Part shown: piece after piece, positions 22,381-30,076 of the stretch | Layout: the number at the start of each line of letters is the position of its first letter | Position numbering within the stretch: position 1 is the stretch's first letter | NCBI GenBank assembly: GCA_031290105.1 | Contig: JAITOD010000004.1 | Location: forward strand, 1-42,083 | Length of the DNA: 42,083 nt | Direction: 5' to 3' | From: Oscillospiraceae bacterium | GTDB lineage: Bacteria; Bacillota; Clostridia; Oscillospirales; Acutalibacteraceae | The notes under the pieces: model-generated | The model's database searches: none | What the model saw: only the letters and a program-made list of their open reading frames with translations | What the model was told of the DNA's origin: nothing | Translations under genes and position numbers: made by a program

Positions 22381-23643
22381 ATGTTCGTTGACACAGCCAA
22401 AATCAAAGTACAGGCGGGCGCGGGCGGCGATGGCGCCGTCAGCTTCCACAGGGAGAAATACGTCGCTTCCGGCGGACCGGACGGCGGCGATGGCGGGCGC
22501 GGCGGCGATATAATCCTCCAAACGGACCCTAATCTATCCACGCTGGCGGATTTTCGCTACAAGCGCTCTTATAAAGCCCAAAGCGGCAAACCCGGCTCGT
22601 CCGGACGCAAGAGCGGCAGAGGCGCGGAGCAGCTGGTCATCCGTGTACCTGTGGGTACCCTTGTGCGCGAGGCAGAAAGCGGCAGCGTTATGGCGGATTT
22701 ATCCGGCAGCGAGCCGTTTGTGCTTGCCAAGGGCGGGCGCGGCGGCTGGGGGAACACGCACTTTGCAAACCCCGTGCGCCAAGCGCCGCGCTTTGCAAAA
22801 AGCGGCGCGGCGGGTGAGTCATGGGAGGTTCTGCTGGAACTGAAGCTCCTTGCGGACGTGGGGCTTTTGGGCTTCCCCAACGTGGGCAAAAGCAGTCTGC
22901 TAAGCGTTGTCAGTCAGGCAAAACCCGCCGTGGGTGATTACCCCTTCACCACGCTGAGTCCCGTGCTCGGTGTAGTTTCGCTGGGTGAGGGAACAAGCTT
23001 TGTTATGGCGGATATCCCCGGGCTGATTGAGGGCGCAAGCGATGGCGCTGGGCTTGGGCACTCGTTTTTGCGTCACGTTGAGCGCTGCCGAATGCTGATT
23101 CACATAATCGACGCGGCGGGCAGCGAGGGGCGCGACCCAATCACCGACTTTGAAACAATCAACGCGGAGCTGGCATCGTTCCACCCGGATTTGGTCAAGC
23201 TGCCGCAGATTGTTGCGGCGAACAAAATCGACATGACAAACGAGGAACAGCTGCTCCGTCTGCGTGAATATTTTGCAAAAAAAGAGCTTGAATACTTTGA
23301 GATTTGCGCACCGATTTCTATGGGCACGCGTGAGCTGATACAAGCGGCGGCGGCAAAGCTTGCGGCGCTCCCTCCCGTGCGGCGGTATGAGGCGGAGCCC
23401 TTGCCTGTCAAGGAGATAAAGGCCGGGCAGTTCGAGGCCTATGAGGACGGCGGCGAATATTTTGTTGAGGCGCAGTGGCTGGAGCGCGTACTTTCCCGTG
23501 TGGACATGGACGACTACGAATCGCTGCAATATTTTCAGCGTGTACTGCAAACCGGCGGCATTATGGATGAGCTGTTTGCCTTGGGCTTGCAGGAGGGCGG
23601 CACCGTGCATGTGGCGGGCTTTGAGTTTGAATACATCGCTTAA
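22381..23643 (+). CDS. obg: Obg GTPase
   Basis: 420 residues. A ribosome-associated GTPase for 50S assembly, also linked to stress and sporulation in Bacillus. The glycine-rich Obg fold (QAGAGGDGAVSFHREKYV, GGPDGGDGGRGGDI, KSGRGAEQL) is followed by the G domain with GFPNVGKSSLLS, DYPFTTLSPVLGVV, DIPGLIEGAS and NKID, and a C-terminal OCT domain from about residue 345. AAAGGA precedes the ATG. It converges with the TPR gene, with the stops 1 bp apart. Confidence 0.97.
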   Translation: MFVDTAKIKVQAGAGGDGAVSFHREKYVASGGPDGGDGGRGGDIILQTDPNLSTLADFRYKRSYKAQSGKPGSSGRKSGRGAEQLVIRVPVGTLVREAESGSVMADLSGSEPFVLAKGGRGGWGNTHFANPVRQAPRFAKSGAAGESWEVLLELKLLADVGLLGFPNVGKSSLLSVVSQAKPAVGDYPFTTLSPVLGVVSLGEGTSFVMADIPGLIEGASDGAGLGHSFLRHVERCRMLIHIIDAAGSEGRDPITDFETINAELASFHPDLVKLPQIVAANKIDMTNEEQLLRLREYFAKKELEYFEICAPISMGTRELIQAAAAKLAALPPVRRYEAEPLPVKEIKAGQFEAYEDGGEYFVEAQWLERVLSRVDMDDYESLQYFQRVLQTGGIMDELFALGLQEGGTVHVAGFEFEYIA

Positions 23644-23644
23644 T

Positions 23645-24772
23645 TTAGGCGTTGGCGGCTGAAATTTGCGCCTCGGTTTTCTGCAGGCGCTCAAGTGTGC
23701 TTTTCGTGTAAAGGTATTCCTCGCCAAACGTTGTCAAGCAAATTTGGTGTGCTTTTCGGAACAGCGGCAACGCTTCTGCGTATCGTTCTTGCCTATAATA
23801 GACACATGCTATATTGTTGTATGTTGCGGCGGTGTTCGGGTGTGTTTTGCCCAACACTTTTTCGAAAATCGCCAAGGCTATGTTATACCATTCCAGTGCC
23901 TTGTCATATTCACCTTGAGCACGGTAGACCTCTGCTATGTTGTTGTATGTTGCGGCGGTATTCGGGTGTGTTTTTCCCAACACTTTTTCGCAAATCGCCA
24001 AAGCTTTGTTACACCATTTCAGTCCCTCGGGATACTTGCCTTGGACATAGTAGACACATGCTATGTTGTTGTATGTGGTGGCGGTGTTCGGGTGTGTTTC
24101 CCCCAACACTTTTTCGCGAATCGCCAAGGCTATGTTATACCATTCCAGTGCCTTGGGATAGTCGCCTTGGACATAGTAGACACATGCTATGTTGTTGTAT
24201 TTTGTGGCGGTTGATGGGTGTGTTTTTCCCAACACTTTTTCGCAAATCGCCAAAGCCTTGCCATGCCATTCCAGTGCCTCGTCATATTCACCTTGAGCAC
24301 GGTAGACACATGCTATGTTGTTGTATGTGGCGGCAAGGTCGGCGGCAATTTTCTTCTTAAAAATTCGTTTGCTTTCGTAAAGAGTTCGATATGCCGCGCA
24401 AACACTGTTATAAGAAGCAAGAGCGTCGTCATATTGAGCCAATTCATCTTGCATATAAGCAACAGCAAAAAGCACACGCGCAGTGTCGCGGCTTGGCTTT
24501 TTGTCGGCTGATAAATCCGGGTAATCCTTAAGGGCAAGCTGATAGCAGCGCAGCGCTTCCGGGTAGTTGAGCTGTTCAAAGGCAAGCTCGCCCATTTTGC
24601 AATGCTGGCTTCGGTAATAAGGCCGAGGCAGCGGCTGCGCTTCCCCGATTGCGGTAAAATTGCCGCGCTTGCGCTTTTTAGTAATCAATGCGGCAATAAT
24701 AGCTCCGCCTGCGGTAATCACCGCAATCAAAATCGGCAACCAAAACTTCTCAAGCATCTCGTTCATAATCAC
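23645..24772 (-). CDS. Membrane-anchored TPR protein (kinesin-light-chain type repeats)
   Basis: 375 residues from a GTG (24772) or the ATG two codons later. One hydrophobic segment near the N-terminus (FWLPILIAVITAGGAIIAALI) with KKRKRG behind it anchors the protein with the TPR region inside the cell. About seven to eight 42-residue repeats follow, with the unit ATYNNIACVYYVQGDYPKAL / EWYNIALAIREKVLGETHPN. The inner repeats are close to identical even in DNA, so the array has expanded or been homogenised recently. It probably serves as a protein-binding scaffold; no partner can be named. There is no clear Shine-Dalgarno. Confidence 0.88.
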   Translation of the reverse strand: MIMNEMLEKFWLPILIAVITAGGAIIAALITKKRKRGNFTAIGEAQPLPRPYYRSQHCKMGELAFEQLNYPEALRCYQLALKDYPDLSADKKPSRDTARVLFAVAYMQDELAQYDDALASYNSVCAAYRTLYESKRIFKKKIAADLAATYNNIACVYRAQGEYDEALEWHGKALAICEKVLGKTHPSTATKYNNIACVYYVQGDYPKALEWYNIALAIREKVLGETHPNTATTYNNIACVYYVQGKYPEGLKWCNKALAICEKVLGKTHPNTAATYNNIAEVYRAQGEYDKALEWYNIALAIFEKVLGKTHPNTAATYNNIACVYYRQERYAEALPLFRKAHQICLTTFGEEYLYTKSTLERLQKTEAQISAANA

Positions 24773-24811
24773 GCGCCCGCCATTTCGTCAAAATCCGACT
24801 CAATTGCCTAT

Positions 24812-24840
24812 ATTATAGCACTGCGTCACATTTTTGGCAA
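24812..24840 (-). promoter_or_regulatory. Promoter of the TPR gene
   Basis: Minus strand TTGCCA (24840-24835), 17-bp spacer, TATAAT (24817-24812), 40 bp upstream of the start. Confidence 0.75.
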
Positions 24841-24922
24841 GATTTGCAACGCAACGCCAACCGCAACGGCAGACGCAGATGAACATTTTTGAAGTGTAAC
24901 GACTAAACAAAGCCGATTTGCC

Positions 24923-25558
24923 TTAAGCGATTGCCTCCTCCACCGCGCCGCGGATGATATCGTATCCGCTGCCGTTGACGTGCAGACCGTCGGGCGAGAG
25001 TTCCTTTCGCAGCGCACCGTCCGCGTCAGTCAGCAAAGAGTATATGTCCAGGTATTCGCAGCCCAAATCCGCGCAATTTTCACGCAGCAATGTGTTGCTT
25101 TTCTGCACAAGCGCGTTGAATGGCTGCGGCGGATTGCGCCGTCCGCTGTGCACAGGATAGAGGGATTGCACGATTATGCGGCTCTCCGGCAGCTCGGCGC
25201 GAAGCGTTTCCAGTATTCGCCGCTGATTTTCGGCAGTCTGCGCGTGCGTAAAATCGTCTCGCCAAAAGTCGTTTATTCCAATGAGCAGCACAATTATGGA
25301 GGGTTTGAGCACCAGCGCGGAAAGATCCAGCCGTTGGTAGCAGCCAAGGCTGGTGTCGGCGGAGATGCCGCGGTTATAGATTTTAAGGTGCGTTTTGGGG
25401 TATCGTTTTTTGTTCAGCGCCCAAAATTCGGTTAGGCTGTCGCCCAAAAGTACCAGCTGCCCCGTGCGCACAAACCTGTTCGCCAGGGTGAAGCGTCTGC
25501 ATTTGCGGATGTAGTGTGTGCCCATCACAAGGTCGTCGAGTTTGCCGGAAATTTTCAC
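24923..25558 (-). CDS. SGNH/GDSL hydrolase
   Basis: 211 residues, no signal peptide. SGNH esterase blocks are present: LVLLGDSLTEFW (block I, nucleophile Ser about 41), NRGISADTS (block II Gly), LIGINDFWRDD (block III Asn), and SPDGLHVNGSGYDII (block V Asp-His). The family includes acyl-carbohydrate and phospholipid esterases; substrate cannot be predicted here. It lies between the der and TPR genes, all on the minus strand, with its own spacing. Confidence 0.9.
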   Translation of the reverse strand: MKISGKLDDLVMGTHYIRKCRRFTLANRFVRTGQLVLLGDSLTEFWALNKKRYPKTHLKIYNRGISADTSLGCYQRLDLSALVLKPSIIVLLIGINDFWRDDFTHAQTAENQRRILETLRAELPESRIIVQSLYPVHSGRRNPPQPFNALVQKSNTLLRENCADLGCEYLDIYSLLTDADGALRKELSPDGLHVNGSGYDIIRGAVEEAIA

Positions 25559-25622
25559 GATTCTGCCCCTTTTTGTCTGTTTTCGCGCTTAATATTCCTG
25601 ATCGTTCGGAAAGAACAAACGC

Positions 25623-26939
25623 CTACTTACTCTCGCGTTCGCGCACAATCCAGCGCGTTGGCGTGCCCTCCAGCCCAAAAACCTCACGGATTTGGTTATC
25701 GAGATATCGCTGATAGCTGTAGTGGAAAAGATCTGCCTTATTAACAAAGCAAACGAAAGTCGGCGGGCGTGTGGACGCCTGCGTCATGTAATAGATTTTG
25801 AGGCGCCGGCCTTTATCTGTGGGCGGCTGGACGCGAGCTGTCGCCGCCGCCAAAATTTCGTTGAGCCGCCCCGTTGTTATGCGCATTGCGTTTTGGCTGT
25901 CCACAAACTTGATTAGGTCCAGCAAGCGGTTCAGCCGGATTTTTTCCGTTGCGGAAATAAAAATTATCGGCGCATAGCTCATAAAAGCGAAGTCTTTCAT
26001 TAACGCCTTGCGCTGAATATCCATGGTGTGCCCGTCTTTTTCGATTGCGTCCCACTTGTTGACGGCGATCACGCAGCCCTTGCCGCTCTCCAGCGCAAGC
26101 CCCGCCACCTTGCTGTCCTGCTCCGTGAAGCCATCCACCGCGTCAATCATAATCACACAGACCTGCGCGCGCTCAATCGCCATCTGCGCCCGCATGACGC
26201 TGTATCGCTCTATGTTATCTGCCACGCGGCTTTTGCGGCGCAGACCGGCTGTGTCGATCAACACAAAATCGCCCTTGGGAGTGGAAATGCGCGTATCAGC
26301 CGCGTCGCGCGTTGTGCCGGCGACGGACGAAACTATGCGACGCTCCTCACCGCAAAGCGCGTTGACAAGCGAGCTTTTGCCCGCGTTCGGCTTGCCGATT
26401 ATCGCCACACGGATTGCGTCGTCCTCGTCGCCGTCCTCTTTTTCCGGCGGCAGATGTTCAAGCACCGCGTCGAGCAAGTCGCCCGTGCCGTGACCGTGCG
26501 TTGAGCTGACAGGAATCGGGTCGCCAATGCCCAGATTATAGAACTCATAAAGCTCAGGCGGCGGTGCACCGATTCCGTCGCATTTGTTGACGCAAAGGAT
26601 AATGGGCTTGCCGCTTTTTTGCAGCATTTGCGCCACTTCGCGGTCAGTTGCAACAACGCCGCTGCGGGAGTCCGTAATCAAAATGATTGCGTCCGCGCCG
26701 TCGATTGCAACTTGCGCCTGCTCACGCATTGATGTGAGCAGCTCGTCGCCGCTGAACGGCTCAATACCGCCGGTATCCACCAGCAAAAAGCGGCGGTTCA
26801 GCCATTCGCAGGTGCCGTAAAGGCGGTCGCGGGTCACGCCGGGCGTGTCGTCCACAATCGCCAGGCGCCTGCCCACCAATTTGTTGAAGAGAGTGCTTTT
26901 GCCCACGTTCGGGCGACCGACTATGGCAACGGTGCGCAT
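25623..26939 (-). CDS. der: Der (EngA) ribosome-assembly GTPase
   Basis: 438 residues from ATG at 26939 behind CGGAGAAG; the track's longer start is upstream of the ribosome site. Two tandem G domains: VAIVGRPNVGKSTLFNKL with DTGG and NKCD in the first, VAIIGKPNAGKSSLVNAL with DTAGLRRKS and NKWD in the second, then a KH-like C-terminal domain (RRLKIYYMTQASTRPPTFVCFVN). Needed for 50S subunit maturation. Promoter at 26984-27012. Confidence 0.97.
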   Translation of the reverse strand: MRTVAIVGRPNVGKSTLFNKLVGRRLAIVDDTPGVTRDRLYGTCEWLNRRFLLVDTGGIEPFSGDELLTSMREQAQVAIDGADAIILITDSRSGVVATDREVAQMLQKSGKPIILCVNKCDGIGAPPPELYEFYNLGIGDPIPVSSTHGHGTGDLLDAVLEHLPPEKEDGDEDDAIRVAIIGKPNAGKSSLVNALCGEERRIVSSVAGTTRDAADTRISTPKGDFVLIDTAGLRRKSRVADNIERYSVMRAQMAIERAQVCVIMIDAVDGFTEQDSKVAGLALESGKGCVIAVNKWDAIEKDGHTMDIQRKALMKDFAFMSYAPIIFISATEKIRLNRLLDLIKFVDSQNAMRITTGRLNEILAAATARVQPPTDKGRRLKIYYMTQASTRPPTFVCFVNKADLFHYSYQRYLDNQIREVFGLEGTPTRWIVRERESK

Positions 26940-26983
26940 GAATTCTTCTCCGATTTTCCACAAATAATGTGTTGTTACGGATA

Positions 26984-27012
26984 AGTATAGCAGATTGGGC
27001 GAGGATTAGCAA
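26984..27012 (-). promoter_or_regulatory. Promoter of der
   Basis: Minus strand TTGCTA (27012-27007), 17-bp spacer, TATACT (26989-26984). Confidence 0.7.
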
Positions 27013-27051
27013 ATTGCGGGACGCGGCGGAGGCATTTTCGCGGCAGATATT

Positions 27052-27102
27052 GGCAATTTATAGCTGAGAGCTCTATAATAGAGCTCTCAGCTATAAATTG
27101 CC
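27052..27102. repeat. Perfect 51-bp palindrome between bofA and der
   Basis: Two 24-base arms (27052-27075 and 27079-27102), perfectly complementary, flank the 3-base centre TAA. The core is TAGCTGAGAGCTCTA and its complement. It lies downstream of bofA and upstream of the der promoter. On the minus strand no T-run follows, so it does not look like a normal intrinsic terminator for bofA; on the plus strand CCCGAAAAAA follows. Confidence 0.9.
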
Positions 27103-27205
27103 CGAAAAAAGCCGATAATCACAACGATTACAGCAAATATTAATACCGCCGGGCTTACAATAAACTCGGCAGCGCTGCAAACCCCAATCCAGCCGCCGCC
27201 AGTAA

Positions 27206-27457
27206 TTAAAACGCAATCTGCAGCACCAGCATCCCAATAATTCCCGGCACGCCCATAAGTACCCCCGTGCCGAGCGTCGTCCAGTTGATGGGCAGACTTA
27301 TCGGCAGCACCGTGCCCAATAAGTTCACGGCAAACAGCGCCGCGGTGCCGCTCAGCGCGGTCAGCAGCAGCGCGATCAGCGGACGGCGGGTCTTGACCAT
27401 GCTCCAGAGCACAAACGCCGCCGCCGCGCCCAACAATACAATCGCCAATATCTTCAT
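27206..27457 (-). CDS. bofA: BofA-like sigma-K processing inhibitor
   Basis: 83 residues with hydrophobic segments ILAIVLLGAAAAFVLWSMV and a conserved C-terminal part AALFAVNLLGTVLPISLPIN ... GVLMGVPGIIGMLVLQIAF, the BofA pattern. In Bacillus, BofA in the outer forespore membrane holds the protease SpoIVFB inactive until engulfment checkpoints are met. The start overlaps the yaaL stop (ATGA), giving the same yaaL-bofA pair as Bacillus. A 41-codon hydrophobic stretch in another frame follows its stop (27087-27205) without a ribosome site. Confidence 0.85.
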   Translation of the reverse strand: MKILAIVLLGAAAAFVLWSMVKTRRPLIALLLTALSGTAALFAVNLLGTVLPISLPINWTTLGTGVLMGVPGIIGMLVLQIAF

Positions 27458-27735
27458 GCGCTTGCCTCCTGCGGCTTTTGCGCGCCGTAGATTGGCGCAA
27501 TCGGCGCGTCCGCCAGCTTCTCTCGCTTGGCGCGTTTGATCAGGTACCTATACCGCGCTTTCAGGCTCTCCAACTCATAAATCGACGCCTCAACCAGGTC
27601 CTCGTCCTGCTCCATTTCAAAGCGTGCGCGCGCCGCGTCCATCTGGCGGCAAACCGCGCGGATATCCTCCAGTAGATTCTCTTCCTCGCTCTTTTCCTCC
27701 TGCCGCGCAAATGGCTTCCATGCGTATCCTGCCAT
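27454..27735 (-). CDS. yaaL: YaaL-like protein (DUF2508)
   Basis: 93 residues from ATG at 27735 behind TTGGAGG. The helical, charged sequence (LLEDIRAVCRQMDAARARFE, ASIYELESLKARYRYLIKRA) fits DUF2508, a coiled small protein of unknown function found before bofA in many spore formers. Translationally coupled to bofA by a 4-bp overlap. The adjacency supports both calls. Confidence 0.8.
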   Translation of the reverse strand: MAGYAWKPFARQEEKSEEENLLEDIRAVCRQMDAARARFEMEQDEDLVEASIYELESLKARYRYLIKRAKREKLADAPIAPIYGAQKPQEASA

Positions 27736-27754
27736 ATAAATTACCTCCAAAACA

Positions 27755-27782
27755 AATTTCTATTGCTATATCTATAGAAATT
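27755..27782. promoter_or_regulatory. Inverted repeat in the yaaL/manA divergent region
   Basis: AATTTCTAT (27755-27763) and ATAGAAATT (27774-27782), 10 bp apart, lie between two divergent genes (105-bp gap). The position suits an operator or overlapping promoters; no classical -35/-10 pair for manA could be fixed with confidence. Confidence 0.45.
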
Positions 27783-27840
27783 CTTGGCGGAATATGATAA
27801 ACTTATGCGGTAAACAATATTTTTGAAGGTGGAATTTTGA

Positions 27841-28785
27841 TTGAACGCTTTTTTGCTTGAGCCTTTTGTCTCGTCCGCAATATGGGGCGGGCGGCGCCTG
27901 ATTGACACATGGGGCGTGCACACGGACAAAGAAAACGCCGCCGAGGCGTGGGTACTCTCCTGCCACCCGACCGGGGAAAGTGTGTCCGGCGGGCGGACGC
28001 TCAGCGCAATTTTGCGTGATCACCCCGAATACACAGGCCTCCAGCGCGGTGAATTCCCTCTGCTTGTCAAGCTGATTGACGCGCACGACAAACTCTCCGT
28101 GCAGGTGCACCCCACGGCGGAATATTGTGCAAAATCGGGCGGCGATGCCCAACCAAAAACCGAGTGCTGGTTAATATTGGATTGCGAACCAGGCGCGGAG
28201 CTGATAATCGGCTTCCGTGAAGATGTTACGCCGGAACAGGTTCGGCGTGCGCTTGAGGACGGCTCGTTTTTGGAGAAGGTGAACCGCGTCCCCGTGCGCC
28301 CGGGCGATTTTTTCTTTATACCCTCGGGGCTGCTCCACGCGATAGGCAGCGGAATTTTGCTCGCCGAGGTGCAGCAAAGCAGCGACACCACCTACCGCCT
28401 GTTTGACTATAACCGCCCCGGTTTGGACGGCAAACCGCGCCCCCTTCATGTGGAAGAAGCGCTTGGCTGTTTGGATTTTTCGGCGTATAGTGCAGCGGCT
28501 TGCGCGGGTGAAGTCGGCGGCGCTGAGACGCTCACACTGCCAGGCAGCGAGCTGCTTTGCGCCTGCCCGGAGTTCACCGTGTCGCGCGTGAAGCTTGACG
28601 GTGCGGGGGCAACTTTCCCATCGGCAGATTTCTTTCGTGCGCTGTTGATACTTGACGGCGCTGGTACGCTTGCACAGGGTGGCGAATCCTTGCCGCTGAG
28701 CAAGGGCAAGTGCGTGTTTATCCCGGCGGGCGGCGCTGATTATCGCCTGATCGGCAATGCGGATTTGCTTGTTGTTTCAGCGTAA
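27841..28785 (+). CDS. manA: Class I mannose-6-phosphate isomerase
   Basis: 314 residues starting at TTG (27841), 6 bases after AAGGTGGAA. Interconverts mannose 6-phosphate and fructose 6-phosphate. Zinc-site residues sit in LSVQVHPTAEYC, KTECWLILD and GLLHAIGSG; other family marks are EPFVSSAIWGGRRL at the start and QQSSDTTYRLFDYNRPGLDG. Length is normal for the short firmicute form. It is convergent with apgM with 15 bp between the stops. Confidence 0.93.
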   Translation: MNAFLLEPFVSSAIWGGRRLIDTWGVHTDKENAAEAWVLSCHPTGESVSGGRTLSAILRDHPEYTGLQRGEFPLLVKLIDAHDKLSVQVHPTAEYCAKSGGDAQPKTECWLILDCEPGAELIIGFREDVTPEQVRRALEDGSFLEKVNRVPVRPGDFFFIPSGLLHAIGSGILLAEVQQSSDTTYRLFDYNRPGLDGKPRPLHVEEALGCLDFSAYSAAACAGEVGGAETLTLPGSELLCACPEFTVSRVKLDGAGATFPSADFFRALLILDGAGTLAQGGESLPLSKGKCVFIPAGGADYRLIGNADLLVVSA

Positions 28786-28800
28786 AGCTTGATCAATTTG

Positions 28801-30018
28801 TTAATTGTCAAGCAGTGCGCTCATCAGCTCATGCCCCACCGGGCGAAAAACGCCCGTCTCGGCGGCGGTTTTTTCGGTGACGCTGACAACGCCGCTCTCT
28901 CGCTCATTCGCTTTGTGATACAGCACATAGGGCACAGGGTCGCCCGAATGCTTGCCCGTCACAAGCGGTGTCGGATGGTCAGGCAGGACAAGGATTTTGT
29001 AGTCGCCCTGTGTTTCCAGATATTTCCTCACGCGTGGCAACACAATCTCATCCAAAATCTCAATTGAGCGCACCTTATTATCCGCCTCGCCGCGGTGACC
29101 GCACTCGTCCGGCGCCTCAAAATGCAGATAAACCAAGTCTTGACCGCGCTCCCATTCGGCGATTGCGGCATCCGCTTTGCCCACAAAATTCGTGTCGATA
29201 TATCCCGTTGCTCCCGGCACGCTTGGCGTTGGCATACCCGCAAGAAGGCCGATCCCCTTGAGCAAATCTACGGCGGAAATTATGCTGCCGCGCACGCCGT
29301 ATAACTCTGAAAACGCAGGAAGACCGGGCTTTTGGCCCTCTCCCCAAAGCCAAACCGCGTTGGCGGGCAACAAGCACTTTGCCTTGCGCGCAAGGTTCAC
29401 CGGGTGATTCTCCAGCACGTCCATGCTGCGGCGGGTGAAGTCGTTCAGCAAAACCGCGTTGGGGCTTTCGCTGAGGTATTTTCCAATCGCCCGGCCTGTG
29501 ATATCGTGCGGCGGAACCAGCGTGCCAAGCTCCGTGGTGCCGTTTTGCACAATCAAGCAGTGACGATATGCCACACCGGAGTAAAACCGGCATTCATCGC
29601 TGCCAAGGTTTTTCTGAATGGCGGCGATCAGCTCTGCCGCTTCCTCTGTGGAAATATCCCCGCCGGAGTAGTCAAGCATCCGCCGTTCCGCAAACGGCTC
29701 CTGCGTGCTGAGTGTCACCAGATTGCAACGCAGCGCCACATCTGTTTCGCGCATCTCCACGCCAATACTGACTGCCTCCAGCGGCGAGCGCCCGGTGTAA
29801 TAAAGCGCGGGGTCAAAGCCCAGCACGCTCATGTTTGCCACGTCCGAGCCGGGGGTCAAGCCGGGGGCGACGGTGCGCACCAGACCAACCTCGCCAAGTG
29901 CCGCCAGCGCGTCAAGATTGGGTTTGTGCGCCTTTTCCATGGGGGTCAGGCCGTCCAAAGCGGGGCAGGGCAAATCCGCCATGCCGTCATAAAGCAGGAT
30001 TGCGTATTTCAAAGGCAT
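28801..30018 (-). CDS. apgM: Cofactor-independent phosphoglycerate mutase, archaeal type (ApgM)
   Basis: 405 residues, the length of the archaeal-type enzyme and much shorter than GpmI. It interconverts 3- and 2-phosphoglycerate in glycolysis. YAILLYDGMADLPCPALDG, PGSDVANMSVLGFDP (metal-binding Ser), VYLHFEAPDECGHRGE and LPDHPTPLVTGKHSGDPVPY are the alkaline-phosphatase-superfamily metal sites. The last codons (GACAATTAA) lie in the same interspersed repeat sequence, TTGACAATTAACAA, that ends the GtrA-like gene. Confidence 0.94.
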   Translation of the reverse strand: MPLKYAILLYDGMADLPCPALDGLTPMEKAHKPNLDALAALGEVGLVRTVAPGLTPGSDVANMSVLGFDPALYYTGRSPLEAVSIGVEMRETDVALRCNLVTLSTQEPFAERRMLDYSGGDISTEEAAELIAAIQKNLGSDECRFYSGVAYRHCLIVQNGTTELGTLVPPHDITGRAIGKYLSESPNAVLLNDFTRRSMDVLENHPVNLARKAKCLLPANAVWLWGEGQKPGLPAFSELYGVRGSIISAVDLLKGIGLLAGMPTPSVPGATGYIDTNFVGKADAAIAEWERGQDLVYLHFEAPDECGHRGEADNKVRSIEILDEIVLPRVRKYLETQGDYKILVLPDHPTPLVTGKHSGDPVPYVLYHKANERESGVVSVTEKTAAETGVFRPVGHELMSALLDN

Positions 30019-30076
30019 CTCACTTTCTGTCAGTTCTCTTCACGTTATGATATGTACAGGATAAAATTTGCGCTAC

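Noticed and set aside
23950-24330. Regularly spaced repeats as a CRISPR array
   Set aside because: The ~126-bp period, lack of unique spacers and the coding frame show TPR repeats.
23666-24360. Cys-rich plus-strand ORFs opposite the TPR gene (repeated DTCYVVV)
   Set aside because: Periodic reading of the antisense of TPR repeats; the TPR frame explains the repeats better.
27087-27205. Hydrophobic open frame after bofA (ends FFRAIYS)
   Set aside because: It is out of frame with bofA, has no ribosome site and ends inside the palindrome; bofA itself ends at a normal family C-terminus. Kept only as a remark.
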